Shown here one piece after another: positions 43,757-52,689 of a stretch of DNA of 64,000 nucleotides (positions are counted from its first letter, which is position 1; every line of letters starts with the position of its first letter). The notes under the pieces are model-generated. The model ran no database searches, was not told the origin of the DNA, and saw nothing but the letters and a program-made list of their open reading frames with translations. Made by a program: the position numbers and the translations under genes. The stretch lies in contig JAVJSN010000004.1 in NCBI GenBank assembly GCA_040219355.1, positions 1 to 64,000 of the forward strand. Direction: 5' to 3'. Source of the stretch: MH13 sp040219355 (GTDB taxonomy: Bacteria; Pseudomonadota; Alphaproteobacteria; Rhizobiales; MH13).

Positions 43757-44494
43757 TTGACCTATTGCGTTGGCCTACTGGTCGAAGACGGCCTGGTGAT
43801 GATTGCCGACTCCCGGACCAATGCCGGGCTCGACAACATTGCGACATTCCAAAAACTTTACCGGTTTGAACAGCCAGGAGAGCGTAGCATCTCCATCGCC
43901 ACGTCAGGCAATCTAGCGGTAAGCCAAGCGGTGATGTCGATCATGAGCGACGGGTTTGAAAACCCGCAAACCGGCATCTTGGAGACCATCTACGATCACC
44001 CCACCATGTTTCGTACCGCAAACTATATCGGCCGCGCGATTGGTGAAGTGATGCGCATGAACAATGGCGGATCGCAGGGCATGGGTATGGCCTTTGATGT
44101 GACCATGCTTGTCGGCGGCCAGGTGAAAGGCGGTCGGCTTCGCCTGTTTATGGTCTATTCGGCAGGCAATTTCATCGAGGCGACTGAAGACACGCCTTAC
44201 CTGCAAATCGGTGAGCACAAATATGGCAAGCCGATTCTCGATCGCGCCATCACATTCAAGACCAACCTATCCGATGCAGTGAAAATTGGTTTGATCTCCA
44301 TGGACTCCACCATGCGCTCAAACTTAGGTGTTGGCATGCCCATCGACCTGTGGGCGATGCGTCGCGATGCTTTGGAAACCTCTTTGTCGACCCGCATCGA
44401 GCACGGTGAGCCCTATTTCCAGGACCTCCAAGAGCGATGGGCAACTGCCCTAAGGTCAGCGCATCAATCCATACCGGCCCCGCCCTATTTCTAA
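43757..44494 (+). CDS. Proteasome-type protease (Anbu), TTG start
   Basis: 245 residues of the Anbu (COG3484) family, an NTN-hydrolase related to HslV and the proteasome beta subunit. The N-terminus TYCVGLLVEDGLVMIADSRT places the nucleophilic Thr at position 2, so initiator Met removal would expose it. It begins with TTG at 43757; no ATG gives the conserved Thr. In other bacteria Anbu forms open helical assemblies, and its gene nearly always accompanies the ATP-grasp/alpha-E/transglutaminase genes, suggesting it processes their product. It ends 24 bases before the convergent photolyase. Confidence 0.9.
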   Translation: MTYCVGLLVEDGLVMIADSRTNAGLDNIATFQKLYRFEQPGERSISIATSGNLAVSQAVMSIMSDGFENPQTGILETIYDHPTMFRTANYIGRAIGEVMRMNNGGSQGMGMAFDVTMLVGGQVKGGRLRLFMVYSAGNFIEATEDTPYLQIGEHKYGKPILDRAITFKTNLSDAVKIGLISMDSTMRSNLGVGMPIDLWAMRRDALETSLSTRIEHGEPYFQDLQERWATALRSAHQSIPAPPYF

Positions 44495-44517
44495 CATCTC
44501 GCGACACACGAGCTTAA

Positions 44518-46056
44518 TTAGACAACACTTTGTTCCGTATATAATTTTCTGAAAAATGACTCTGCGTCACTTTGAATGGCTGCGCGGCGCTCATCACTCG
44601 TTCGTTCTAGCGAACGATAGATCATACTCATGCGGGGATTGCCCTGGAGCTTGTCGGCATTGCGCATAACAAAGTCCCAATAAAGGAAGTTGAAGGGGCA
44701 AGCGTCTGGCCCGTTTTTGACCTTCACCTTGTAATGGCAGCCTTTGCAGTGATTGCTCATTTTGTCGATGTAAGCGCCCGAAGCCGCGTAGGGCTTAGAG
44801 GCCATGATTCCACCATCAGCGTAAATGGCCATACCATGGGTGTTCGGCAGCTCCACCCACTCGTAGGCATCGGCGTAGACAACCATGTACCATTCATTGA
44901 TGACATCCGGCGCGACGCCCGCCAGAAGCGCGAAGTTTCCTGTGATCATCAACCGCTGAATATGGTGGGCGTAGGCATGCTTTCTGGTGGTCGAAATCGC
45001 ATCGGCCAGGCACGCCATTTTGGTCTCACCCGTCCAATAAAAGTCGGGCAGTGGCCTGTCAGCCTCCAGTGCGTTGAGCGCCTTGTAATCCGGCATTTTC
45101 ATCCAGTAGAGCCCGCGCACATATTCCCGCCAGCCCAAGATTTGCCGAATAAATCCCTCCACGGCGTTTAACGGCGCATCGCCCGCCTTGAAAGCCGTCT
45201 CTGCTGCATCGCAGGCCTCGCTAGCGAGCAACAGTCCAACGTTCATCGCCGCCGATATCGTGGAGTGAAATAAGAAAGCTTCCCCTTCTGCCAGCGCATC
45301 TTGATAATCGCCAAACTTCGGCAAACAGGTCGCGATGAAATGATCGAGCACGCGCAGCGCCTGATCACGGGTCACTGGCATACCAAAGGGTTCAAGGTCG
45401 CCAAAATTATCGGCAAACCGCTCTTTCACCAATGCCAAAACCTCTTGCGTGATGGCATCCGGTTCAAAACTCAACCGGTCAGGAACCAACACATCTTTGG
45501 GCAACTTTCGGCGGTTCTCCTTATCAAAATTCCATTGCCCGCCTTCTGGGACGTCCCCGTCCATTAGATAGCCGGTTTGGCGACGCATCTCACGATAGAA
45601 GAACTCCATGCGAAGCTGCATCTTACCGTCGGCCCAGCGCTCAAAGCGGCCAAGTGAGGAGAAAAACCGCGTGTCTTCGCGTACGAGGACCGGTACGTCC
45701 AAACTATCCTGCCAGCTGTGGATCATCTCCATCACGCGATATTCACCAGGCTCAGTGATGACGACACGATCAAGCGCGCCATCGCCCAACGCCCGTTCAA
45801 GCTCACCAGTAAGACTGCCGCTATTGTCCGCGTCATCCAGCTTCAGGTAGCGCACCGGCTTACCATCGGCCTCCAAAGCCTGCGCAAAGTGCCGCATGGC
45901 CGAGAAGATGAACGCGAGTTTCTTCTTGTGGTGCGGCACATACTGCGCCTCATCCATCACCTCACACATCAGGATCGTATCGCCCTGCTGCCAGTCGGCA
46001 AGCGAGGAAAGGCTCATGGAAAGCTGGTCACCAAGCACGAGGCGGAGCGTTGGCAT
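44518..46056 (-). CDS. FeS bacterial cryptochrome/(6-4) photolyase (PhrB-type)
   Basis: A 512-residue photolyase-related protein of the FeS-BCP group, which repairs (6-4) photoproducts using light. Features: N-terminal RLVLGDQLSMSLSSLAD, helix region WREYVRGLYWMKMPDYKALN, the four Cys expected to ligate a [4Fe-4S] cluster (KMACLADA, then CKGCHYKV and PDACPFNF) and the flavin-pocket LMITGNFALLAGVAPD. The ATG at 46056 diverges from a second photolyase gene across 99 bases, which must hold both promoters. Confidence 0.92.
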   Translation of the reverse strand: MPTLRLVLGDQLSMSLSSLADWQQGDTILMCEVMDEAQYVPHHKKKLAFIFSAMRHFAQALEADGKPVRYLKLDDADNSGSLTGELERALGDGALDRVVITEPGEYRVMEMIHSWQDSLDVPVLVREDTRFFSSLGRFERWADGKMQLRMEFFYREMRRQTGYLMDGDVPEGGQWNFDKENRRKLPKDVLVPDRLSFEPDAITQEVLALVKERFADNFGDLEPFGMPVTRDQALRVLDHFIATCLPKFGDYQDALAEGEAFLFHSTISAAMNVGLLLASEACDAAETAFKAGDAPLNAVEGFIRQILGWREYVRGLYWMKMPDYKALNALEADRPLPDFYWTGETKMACLADAISTTRKHAYAHHIQRLMITGNFALLAGVAPDVINEWYMVVYADAYEWVELPNTHGMAIYADGGIMASKPYAASGAYIDKMSNHCKGCHYKVKVKNGPDACPFNFLYWDFVMRNADKLQGNPRMSMIYRSLERTSDERRAAIQSDAESFFRKLYTEQSVV

Positions 46057-46155
46057 AAAACACCTATCACTTGAGAGGAGAGCTGCGCTGGCAGGATGCG
46101 CGCAGTGTCTTAGATAGAGCTGTAACCTAGGGCATATGGAACCAGTTCAACCCCA

Positions 46156-47697
46156 ATGATCGAGCTTGTTTGGTTTAAACGCGACATGCGCGCCGCCGAT
46201 CACGCACCACTGGCGTTGGCCGCGCAGAGCGGCCCCGTTCTGCCGCTGGCCGTGGTTGAATCAGATTATTGGAAATTGCCGGAAACCTCCTCACGTCATT
46301 ATCTTTTTTGGGCTGAAAGCGTCGAAGACCTGCGCGAAACCGGCATCCCGCTTTGCGTGCGCGTCGGAAAAATTGTTGCTCATCTTCAGACAATCAAAAA
46401 AAGCCACGGCATTCGCCATCTTTGGTCCCACGAAGAGACAGGCAATGCTTGGACATACCAGCGCGACAAGGCCGTAGCGCGCTGGTGCCGAGACAATGGC
46501 ATAGGGTGGACGCAAATCCCGCAATTCGGCGTCGTGCGTGGCCCGGTCAATCGAGATCGATGGGCGCGGCAATGGGAAGCGTTTATGGCAGAGCCGATTG
46601 CCACGTTGCCCGACACCATCGACTGCGTGGACGCCGCCAGTGATCCTATGCCGTCCACTGAGACTTTGGGGCTCACCGATGACCCCTGCCCGCAGCGCCA
46701 GCGCGGCGGTCGTGCAGCGGGACTGAAACTGCTCGATAGTTTTCTGACCTCAGGGCGCGCCCGCACCTATCAGCGTGCCATGTCCAGCCCGCTGAGCGCT
46801 GCCGAGGCGTGTTCCAGACTTTCTCCGCACCTTGCCTACGGGACGCTGTCGATGCGTGAGGTGGTGCAGCGCGCCTACCGCGATCTGAAAGTGCTAAAGA
46901 CCTTACCGCCGGATCATCAGCCGATCCCGCCACGCAGCTTGAAGGCCTTCATTGCGCGGCTGCATTGGCATTGCCATTTTATCCAAAAGCTTGAAAGCGA
47001 ACCGGAAATGGAGTGGCGCGATCTGCATCCCGCATTTCGTGATGCCCGTACCCAAGGCGCCGGCGACCCGCTTTTCGAAGCCTGGGCCAACGGCAACACC
47101 GGGTTTCCGTTTGTGGATGCCTGCATGCGCTCGCTGATGACCACGGGGTGGATCAACTTTCGCATGCGCGCCATGCTGATGGCGTTTGCCAGCTATCACC
47201 TTTGGCTGGATTGGCGCGCCACGGGCACACGACTTGCCCAGCTTTTTACCGATTATGAGCCCGGCATTCACTGGCCCCAGGTGCAAATGCAGTCGGGTTC
47301 AACGGCGATCAACACGCCGCGGCTCTACAATCCCGTCAAGCAGAGCCACGACCAAGATCCAGATGGAACCTTTATCAAACAATGGGTGCCTGAACTGGAG
47401 GGCCTGACAGGCCGTACCCTGCACGAACCTTGGACGCTGTCACCATTGGAAGCGCGCGAGCGGGGCTTTGTTCTGGATGAAACCTACCCCGCCCCCATCA
47501 TCGACTATATTGCGGCAGCGCGCACAGCGCGCCAACGCCTCACCCGTATCCGTGCCAGCGATGGGTATTACGATCATCAACGCGCCATTTATCGCAAACA
47601 CGGATCGCGCAAATCCTCCCGCCACACGCCGCAACAAGGGCGCGCCTGGGTTAAGAAGACGCCGGCCAGTGCCGATCAATTGGACCTGGATTTTTAG
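46156..47697 (+). CDS. Photolyase/cryptochrome-like flavoprotein with unusual flavin pocket
   Basis: A 513-residue member of the photolyase/cryptochrome superfamily: alpha/beta antenna domain (LVWFKRDMRAADHAPLALAA) and helical FAD domain (FVDACMRSLMTTGWINFRMR; NTPRLYNPVKQSHDQDPDGT, IKQWVPELEGL). Aligned from memory with E. coli PhrB, the position of the flavin-proximal Asn in DGDLAANN reads His (DYEPGIHW), and the proximal electron-transfer Trp (GGWQW) reads Val (PQVQM). That suggests altered redox behaviour. Divergent from the FeS photolyase gene. The DUF2256 gene begins two bases after its stop. Confidence 0.85.
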   Translation: MIELVWFKRDMRAADHAPLALAAQSGPVLPLAVVESDYWKLPETSSRHYLFWAESVEDLRETGIPLCVRVGKIVAHLQTIKKSHGIRHLWSHEETGNAWTYQRDKAVARWCRDNGIGWTQIPQFGVVRGPVNRDRWARQWEAFMAEPIATLPDTIDCVDAASDPMPSTETLGLTDDPCPQRQRGGRAAGLKLLDSFLTSGRARTYQRAMSSPLSAAEACSRLSPHLAYGTLSMREVVQRAYRDLKVLKTLPPDHQPIPPRSLKAFIARLHWHCHFIQKLESEPEMEWRDLHPAFRDARTQGAGDPLFEAWANGNTGFPFVDACMRSLMTTGWINFRMRAMLMAFASYHLWLDWRATGTRLAQLFTDYEPGIHWPQVQMQSGSTAINTPRLYNPVKQSHDQDPDGTFIKQWVPELEGLTGRTLHEPWTLSPLEARERGFVLDETYPAPIIDYIAAARTARQRLTRIRASDGYYDHQRAIYRKHGSRKSSRHTPQQGRAWVKKTPASADQLDLDF

Positions 47698-47699
47698 CC

Positions 47700-47879
47700 A
47701 TGGCCAAAATGCGCAAAAAGGCTGACCTGCCCACCAAAACCTGCCCAGTCTGCCAAAAACCTTTTGCATGGCGCAAAAAATGGGATCGCGACTGGGACAA
47801 CGTGATCTACTGCTCCAAGCGTTGCCGCACAGCTGCCAAGAGCGAGGTATCACCGCACATTGCACGCATTTCTGGTTGA
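47700..47879 (+). CDS. DUF2256 Cys-rich small protein
   Basis: A 59-residue protein, MAKMRKKADLPTKTCPVCQK then PFAWRKKWDRDWDNVIYCSK, RCRTAAKSE. The four cysteines CPVC...YCSKRC make a zinc ribbon of the DUF2256 family, which is commonly encoded next to photolyase/cryptochrome genes, as here (two bases after the photolyase stop). It is too short for many gene finders. The function is unknown; a role in photolyase assembly or DNA binding is speculative. I read it directly from the sequence. Confidence 0.9.
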   Translation: MAKMRKKADLPTKTCPVCQKPFAWRKKWDRDWDNVIYCSKRCRTAAKSEVSPHIARISG

Positions 47880-47971
47880 GCATGCAAACGCATGCAACCA
47901 TTTTTAGATTTTCTCAATTCTCAAGAAGTACACTTGGTTCTTCGTCGCCGTGCATGGCAGGAGAAGAGCGT

Positions 47972-48463
47972 ATGTATCTGTTTCGCCTCACTTATTACAG
48001 CCGAAACGCCATAAAGGACCTTGGCTTGCCGGTTGGCGCTGAAGTGAAAAAGATCATGCAACAGTCCAGCGTGAACAATCCGGCTGCTGGAATCACGGGC
48101 GCCCTGGTTTTTAACGACCACTATTTCGCACAAGTGCTTGAAGGTGATCGTAAAGCGGTAACGCAGGCCTTTTGTAAAATTGTCGGTGACGAGCGCCACT
48201 CTGAAATCGTCATTCTTGAGGCAAAACCGGTCAGCGACCGTTTATTTGATGGCTGGGCGATGGCCTATGCGGGCCATTCACCAGAGATCGATAGATTGTA
48301 CTTGAAATATGGCACAGCCATCGGCTTCGCACCGGCGAAGATGACGGCCGATGCTTTTGTCGGTTTGGTCAACGAGCTGGTGGATTCTGGATCACGCATC
48401 GCAAAAACCCCGTTGGTCGAAGATATCGATCAACCAGCGGCACCTTTGGCGAAAAGCGCTTAG
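47972..48463 (+). CDS. BLUF-domain blue-light photoreceptor
   Basis: A 163-residue BLUF protein that binds FAD and senses blue light. Key residues are present: Y8 (RLTYYSRNA) and Q54 (YFAQVLEGD), with N36 (SVNNPAAGITGALVF) and the W95/M97 pair (FDGWAMAY). The C-terminal ~60 residues form helices with no recognised output domain, so it probably signals by protein contact. Start is the ATG at 47972 (AGGAGA upstream); the longer frame is not family-like. It follows the DUF2256 gene and completes a light-related cluster. Confidence 0.92.
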   Translation: MYLFRLTYYSRNAIKDLGLPVGAEVKKIMQQSSVNNPAAGITGALVFNDHYFAQVLEGDRKAVTQAFCKIVGDERHSEIVILEAKPVSDRLFDGWAMAYAGHSPEIDRLYLKYGTAIGFAPAKMTADAFVGLVNELVDSGSRIAKTPLVEDIDQPAAPLAKSA

Positions 48464-48699
48464 CGCTGTTTCAGGACGGCGCTCTCATGCCCAGATCTGG
48501 GCGCCCCACCTATTTTCTTCACACGACATCAACATAGCATAACCGACACATGACGCGCGCTCTTGCGGCATCACGACACTGCAACAGCGCGTGAGGTGGG
48601 GTTTCAACGTATCGCGGCTTGCGCCATATCAGGGTCAGCGTTGGGCCTTGCTCGTTACTGATAAGGTTCGACACAACGTACCATAAGGCTGAAGACCGT

Positions 48700-49437
48700 A
48701 TGATCGGCGAACTGACATTTGCAGCTGTTTTCCTCGCGGGGGTGATCTCCTTCCTCTCCCCGTGTGTCCTGCCGCTCGTGCCAGCCTATCTCACCTATAT
48801 GACCGGAGCCTCGCTGGAAGAGCTGGCCGACGAAGAACGCAGCGCCAAGCTTTCGAGATTTCTACTAATCCAGGCGGCCGCCTTTGTTGTCGGCATCGCG
48901 CTGGTGTTTGTGCTGCTTGGTGCTACGGCGACGCAGATTAGCCTTTTGCTGAGACAATATTCGGCTGTTTTATCGATTATCGCCGGCATCGCCATCATCA
49001 TCATGGGTCTTCATTTCCTAGGGGTTTTTCGCTGGTCGCTGCTTTATCGCCAAGCCAAGATGGAAGGGCCGAAATCGACCTCAGGGCTCGGCGGCGCTTT
49101 GGCGATGGGTCTCGCCTTCGGCTTTGCCTGGACACCCTGCATCGGACCTATTTTGGGAGCGGTGCTGGCTGTCGCGGCGAGCCGAGAAACAGTCGGCCAA
49201 GGTGCTGGCCTGCTCCTGGTCTATGCCCTCGGCATGGGCGTGCCGTTCATTCTGGCAGCACTCGCTGTTGGCCCGTTCACACGTTTTCTGGGCAAGTTTC
49301 GCCATCACATGCAAACCATCGAGCGGGCAACCGGTGCCCTATTGGTCGCGACCGGCATGGCTTTCTTGCTTGGCTGGCATACGATTTTGGCCAACTGGAT
49401 GCTGGACCGCTTTCCTGGCCTGGTTGCGCTCACCTGA
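48700..49437 (+). CDS. ccdA: Cytochrome c biogenesis/thiol-reduction protein CcdA
   Basis: A 245-residue membrane protein with six transmembrane helices that carries reducing equivalents across the inner membrane for cytochrome c maturation or periplasmic disulfide isomerase. The two redox cysteines are in LSPCVLPLVPAYLT and FAWTPCIGPILG. Start ATG 48700 with GAAG upstream. No thioredoxin-like partner lies alongside. The stop overlaps the convergent substrate-binding-protein gene by 8 bases. Confidence 0.95.
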   Translation: MIGELTFAAVFLAGVISFLSPCVLPLVPAYLTYMTGASLEELADEERSAKLSRFLLIQAAAFVVGIALVFVLLGATATQISLLLRQYSAVLSIIAGIAIIIMGLHFLGVFRWSLLYRQAKMEGPKSTSGLGGALAMGLAFGFAWTPCIGPILGAVLAVAASRETVGQGAGLLLVYALGMGVPFILAALAVGPFTRFLGKFRHHMQTIERATGALLVATGMAFLLGWHTILANWMLDRFPGLVALT

Positions 49438-50569
49438 TAGAGGGCGACTCGCCTTCAGGCAGAGTGCCGTCAAAAGGCCAGATGAGGTCATTACGCCACT
49501 GCCAAAGCTGGAACGACGGCACATTGGCATCGCCAAGCGCATCAAAGCGGATCGGACCGAGAACTGTCTGGAATGGCTCTCCATCGCCTTCGACGAGCCG
49601 CAGCGCGACTTGCGCGGCGGCCATGGAAGGCAAGATAAGCCCAGCCATTGATCCCAGATCGTCGCCCTCCAGCGCTGCCAAAGTCTCTTCATCCACCAAG
49701 GAGCGCCACGGTGTCGGTCGGGCAAAAACCACACCTTCCACGCCATCAGCAGCCATCAGGCGAAACTCCGACGTCATAACGCTGTCGCCTGCCAGCACCG
49801 GCATATCCGGCAAGCGCTGGTTGAGCGCATCGGCAAGCAAAGCGCTGTCGGCCTGGCCCGCAAGCAGGATCACAAGGCCTGCGCCTTCTGCTTGCACCAA
49901 CGAGACAAGCTCTGCCAGATCATCGTCCGGCGCAAACGCTTGATAGAGCGCCAGCGTCACACCCTGGTCTCTGAGCGCCTCTTCCACGCCCTCCGCCAAG
50001 GTTCGCCCGTAATTGCCATCAGTGTAAAACAGCACCAGCGGGCGATTGCGCGCCGGTCCACCGATCAAGCCATCAAGCGAACCGTCGAGAATAGCATCGG
50101 CAAGATAACGCGCCTGATCATCATCACGACCGCTTAGGCGATACACCGGCCCATCAGCTTCATCGGTGAAACTTTGGTAGCGCACACCGCCGGAAACGAA
50201 AGGTATATCGGCAAACGCAAACACGTTGCGCGCTGAGACGGCAGGGCGCCAACACACACCGCCCACCACCACATCCACCTGCGCACCGACCAGCTGGTTG
50301 GCGGCATCGCGCCCCCGCTCCTCATCACACCCATCGTCAACTGCCGTAACAGTGATGTGCGATGCGTCCGGAAGGCCGTCCAGAGCCAATTGCACGCCCT
50401 GCTCCACTTGGCGGCCCAGAACTTCAAACGGGCCAGACAGCGGCGCAAGAACGCCGATATGCAGCGCATCTGGCTCGCCAGTCTGATCCTGAGCACTGGA
50501 CGGCACTGCGAAGAACCAAGCTAAGGAAAGAAAGGCCGTTCCGAGCAACAGAGGCTTTACTTCGCGCAT
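49430..50569 (-). CDS. Periplasmic ABC transporter substrate-binding protein (LivJ-type)
   Basis: 379 residues with a signal peptide (MREVKPLLLGTAFLSLAWFF, cleaved after SSA) and a type 1 periplasmic binding fold: IGVLAPLSGPFEVLGRQVEQ, VDVVVGGVCWRPAVSA and VLFYTDGNYGRTLAEGVE. Relatives bind branched-chain amino acids or amides. No permease or ATPase genes are adjacent, so it is an orphan binding protein. Start ATG at 50569 with AAGGGA upstream; the frame is open ten codons further. Confidence 0.88.
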   Translation of the reverse strand: MREVKPLLLGTAFLSLAWFFAVPSSAQDQTGEPDALHIGVLAPLSGPFEVLGRQVEQGVQLALDGLPDASHITVTAVDDGCDEERGRDAANQLVGAQVDVVVGGVCWRPAVSARNVFAFADIPFVSGGVRYQSFTDEADGPVYRLSGRDDDQARYLADAILDGSLDGLIGGPARNRPLVLFYTDGNYGRTLAEGVEEALRDQGVTLALYQAFAPDDDLAELVSLVQAEGAGLVILLAGQADSALLADALNQRLPDMPVLAGDSVMTSEFRLMAADGVEGVVFARPTPWRSLVDEETLAALEGDDLGSMAGLILPSMAAAQVALRLVEGDGEPFQTVLGPIRFDALGDANVPSFQLWQWRNDLIWPFDGTLPEGESPSIR

Positions 50570-50686
50570 GGAATCCCTTGGGTTAAATGCAGACGTCACC
50601 GATTTAGACCTGCAAGCGTTCCGGCCCGCAAGGGCCTACTGCTCGTGCCACACCACCAACGTGCCACAGAACAAGGAAAAAATGCC

Positions 50687-51670
50687 ATGTGGCATAGGGG
50701 AATGACAAACGGCCCGACTGATATCGCAGGCCTACGCGTTGGCCATGCCAGCGACGAAAACGCCAAAACGGGCACCAGCGTGGTGGTGTTTGACACGCCT
50801 GCGACGGCAAGTGTGTGCGTTCTTGGGCAGGCGCCTGGCACCCGTGAGACGGAGCTTCTGGATCCAAGCCGCACAGTTGGGCAGATTGATGCGCTGGTAT
50901 TGTCAGGCGGTTCAGCGTTTGGGTTGGCGGCGGCAGAACCCGTGATGGCAGAGCTTGCCAAAGCAGGGCGGGGCTTCCAGGCAGGATCCTCCCACGTGCC
51001 GATTGTGCCGGCGGCCATTCTGTTCGATTTGGCTAACAACGGCGAAAAGCCTGATGATCTCCAGGCACTTTATCGTGAACTGGGCAGCATAGCGTTCAAA
51101 ACGGCCGATGCAGACTCGCAAACAGGGTCCATCGGCGCTGGCACCGGTGCTACCACTGGCGCGGGCAAAGGTGGACTGGGTTCAGCATCCAGCGTGTTTG
51201 GCAATGATGCCCCAGAACCCTTGCGCGGGCGCGCAGTCACCGCTCTCGTCGCGGTGAATGCCATCGGCAGCCCCTTTTTTGGCGATGGCCCGCACTTTCG
51301 CGCCGCGCCCTTCGAACTGGATGGTGAGTTTGGTGGGCTGAGCATGCCGGCAATGTGCCAAGACGCATCGCCGCGCATGAAAACCTTGGCAAAACCTGGT
51401 CAAAACACGACCATCGGCGCGGTTATCACCAACATTGCTCTTACCAAGCGCGCTTGCCACAGCCTGGCCATCGCGGGGCAAGACGGCATCGCCAACGCCA
51501 TCTATCCAGCCCATACCAGCCTCGATGGCGATTTGGTCTTCAGCGCCTCCGTTGGTGAAGACCCTGCTGTGGAAGAGCCGGCTCTGCTGGCACTTATCCA
51601 GGCCTGCGCCACCGCGACCATGGCGCGCGCCATTGCGCGCGGGGTTTACGCTGCCACGCAGGCTTCCTAA
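50687..51670 (+). CDS. P1 (S58) family peptidase, DmpA/BapA-like
   Basis: 327 residues of the self-processing S58 family (aminopeptidase DmpA, beta-peptidyl aminopeptidases). Features: DIAGLRVGHASDENAKTGTS, LSGGSAFGLAAAEPVMAELA, GTGATTGAGKGGLGSAS, and the probable autocleavage/nucleophile segment QNTTIGAVITNIALTK. ATG at 50687 is chosen since AAGGA lies upstream at a suitable distance; the Met five codons on (50702) is the alternative. Confidence 0.88.
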   Translation: MWHRGMTNGPTDIAGLRVGHASDENAKTGTSVVVFDTPATASVCVLGQAPGTRETELLDPSRTVGQIDALVLSGGSAFGLAAAEPVMAELAKAGRGFQAGSSHVPIVPAAILFDLANNGEKPDDLQALYRELGSIAFKTADADSQTGSIGAGTGATTGAGKGGLGSASSVFGNDAPEPLRGRAVTALVAVNAIGSPFFGDGPHFRAAPFELDGEFGGLSMPAMCQDASPRMKTLAKPGQNTTIGAVITNIALTKRACHSLAIAGQDGIANAIYPAHTSLDGDLVFSASVGEDPAVEEPALLALIQACATATMARAIARGVYAATQAS

Positions 51671-51729
51671 GCATTCCCCTCCCAAACACGCCCTTTTCAA
51701 CGGTGACAAAACGGGCGTAAAGCGCGCCT

Positions 51730-52689
51730 ATGCATGTTCTCTTCGCTCCGCTGACTTTTTTGGGCCGTCACGGCACGCTCGCCATCGCGCTTAGCCTGCT
51801 GGTGGGCACGGCCCTGCCGTTTTTATCAGCGACCATGAGGCCTTTTCTGGATGAGGCAATTCTGGCGCTGCTCACGCTGGCGTTTCTGCGCATCGGGTTT
51901 CGCGCGGTGGGCCGCGAGTTCAAATCACCCCTGCCGGTCATTGTCGCCACCATGATCGCAATGCTGGTGATGCCTGCCTTGGCGTTCTGGATCGCGCAGG
52001 CTGTCGGGTTTGATCAGTCATACCCTGGGCTTTATTTGGCGCTGTTCATCGCGCTGGCTGTTCCGCCAATCACAGCAGTGCCCGTTTTTGCCAGCCTTCT
52101 TCGCTTGCCTGGAGCGATAGCGCTGGCGTTTCTCATTCTCTGCATGGCCGCAACACCGTTTGTCGCAACGCTCCATGCGCGCCTTTTCTTCTCCGCCGAG
52201 GCCCTGCCCTTTGATGGCATGACGATTGGGTTACGCCTGGCCGGTTTTATGGCCGGCGCGATCATACTCGCCACCATTATTAAGCGGCTCATCGGGCAAG
52301 CAAGATTGGAGCGCAATCAAACGACCCTTGATGGCATCAACGTGCTGGTCATGCTGGTGTTTGCCATTGCCGTCATGGATGGTTTTGGACCCGCCATTCT
52401 TGCCTCGCCAGGCTTGGTTGCAAGCCTTTTTGTGGCGACCTTCGCGCTTGCCAGCGCGCAAATGGCCGTGATGCGTGCCGCCCTGTTTTTTCTGCCCGCT
52501 GAACAAGCCATGTCCATCGCGTTTGCAACCGGCTTGCGCAATATGGGGTTGATGGTGGCAGCCTTCGGATTGGCGATACCTGAAACCACCTGGCTGTGGT
52601 TTGCCGTGGGCCAATTCCCGATTTATTTCATGCCCTGGTTCATCGAGCTTGCCCGCCGCCGACGCCGATCCACACAGCTTAGCCCTTAG
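51730..52689 (+). CDS. Bile acid:sodium symporter (BASS)-type membrane protein
   Basis: 319 residues with roughly ten hydrophobic helices of the BASS/ACR3 superfamily: LLVGTALPFLSATMRPFLDE, VIVATMIAMLVMPALAFWIA and the conserved GLRNMGLMVAAFGL near the C-terminus. The substrate is unknown. The stop codon (52687-52689) overlaps the first bases of the MITE-like element downstream, so the current C-terminus (RRRRSTQLSP) may have been set by insertion. Confidence 0.82.
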   Translation: MHVLFAPLTFLGRHGTLAIALSLLVGTALPFLSATMRPFLDEAILALLTLAFLRIGFRAVGREFKSPLPVIVATMIAMLVMPALAFWIAQAVGFDQSYPGLYLALFIALAVPPITAVPVFASLLRLPGAIALAFLILCMAATPFVATLHARLFFSAEALPFDGMTIGLRLAGFMAGAIILATIIKRLIGQARLERNQTTLDGINVLVMLVFAIAVMDGFGPAILASPGLVASLFVATFALASAQMAVMRAALFFLPAEQAMSIAFATGLRNMGLMVAAFGLAIPETTWLWFAVGQFPIYFMPWFIELARRRRRSTQLSP

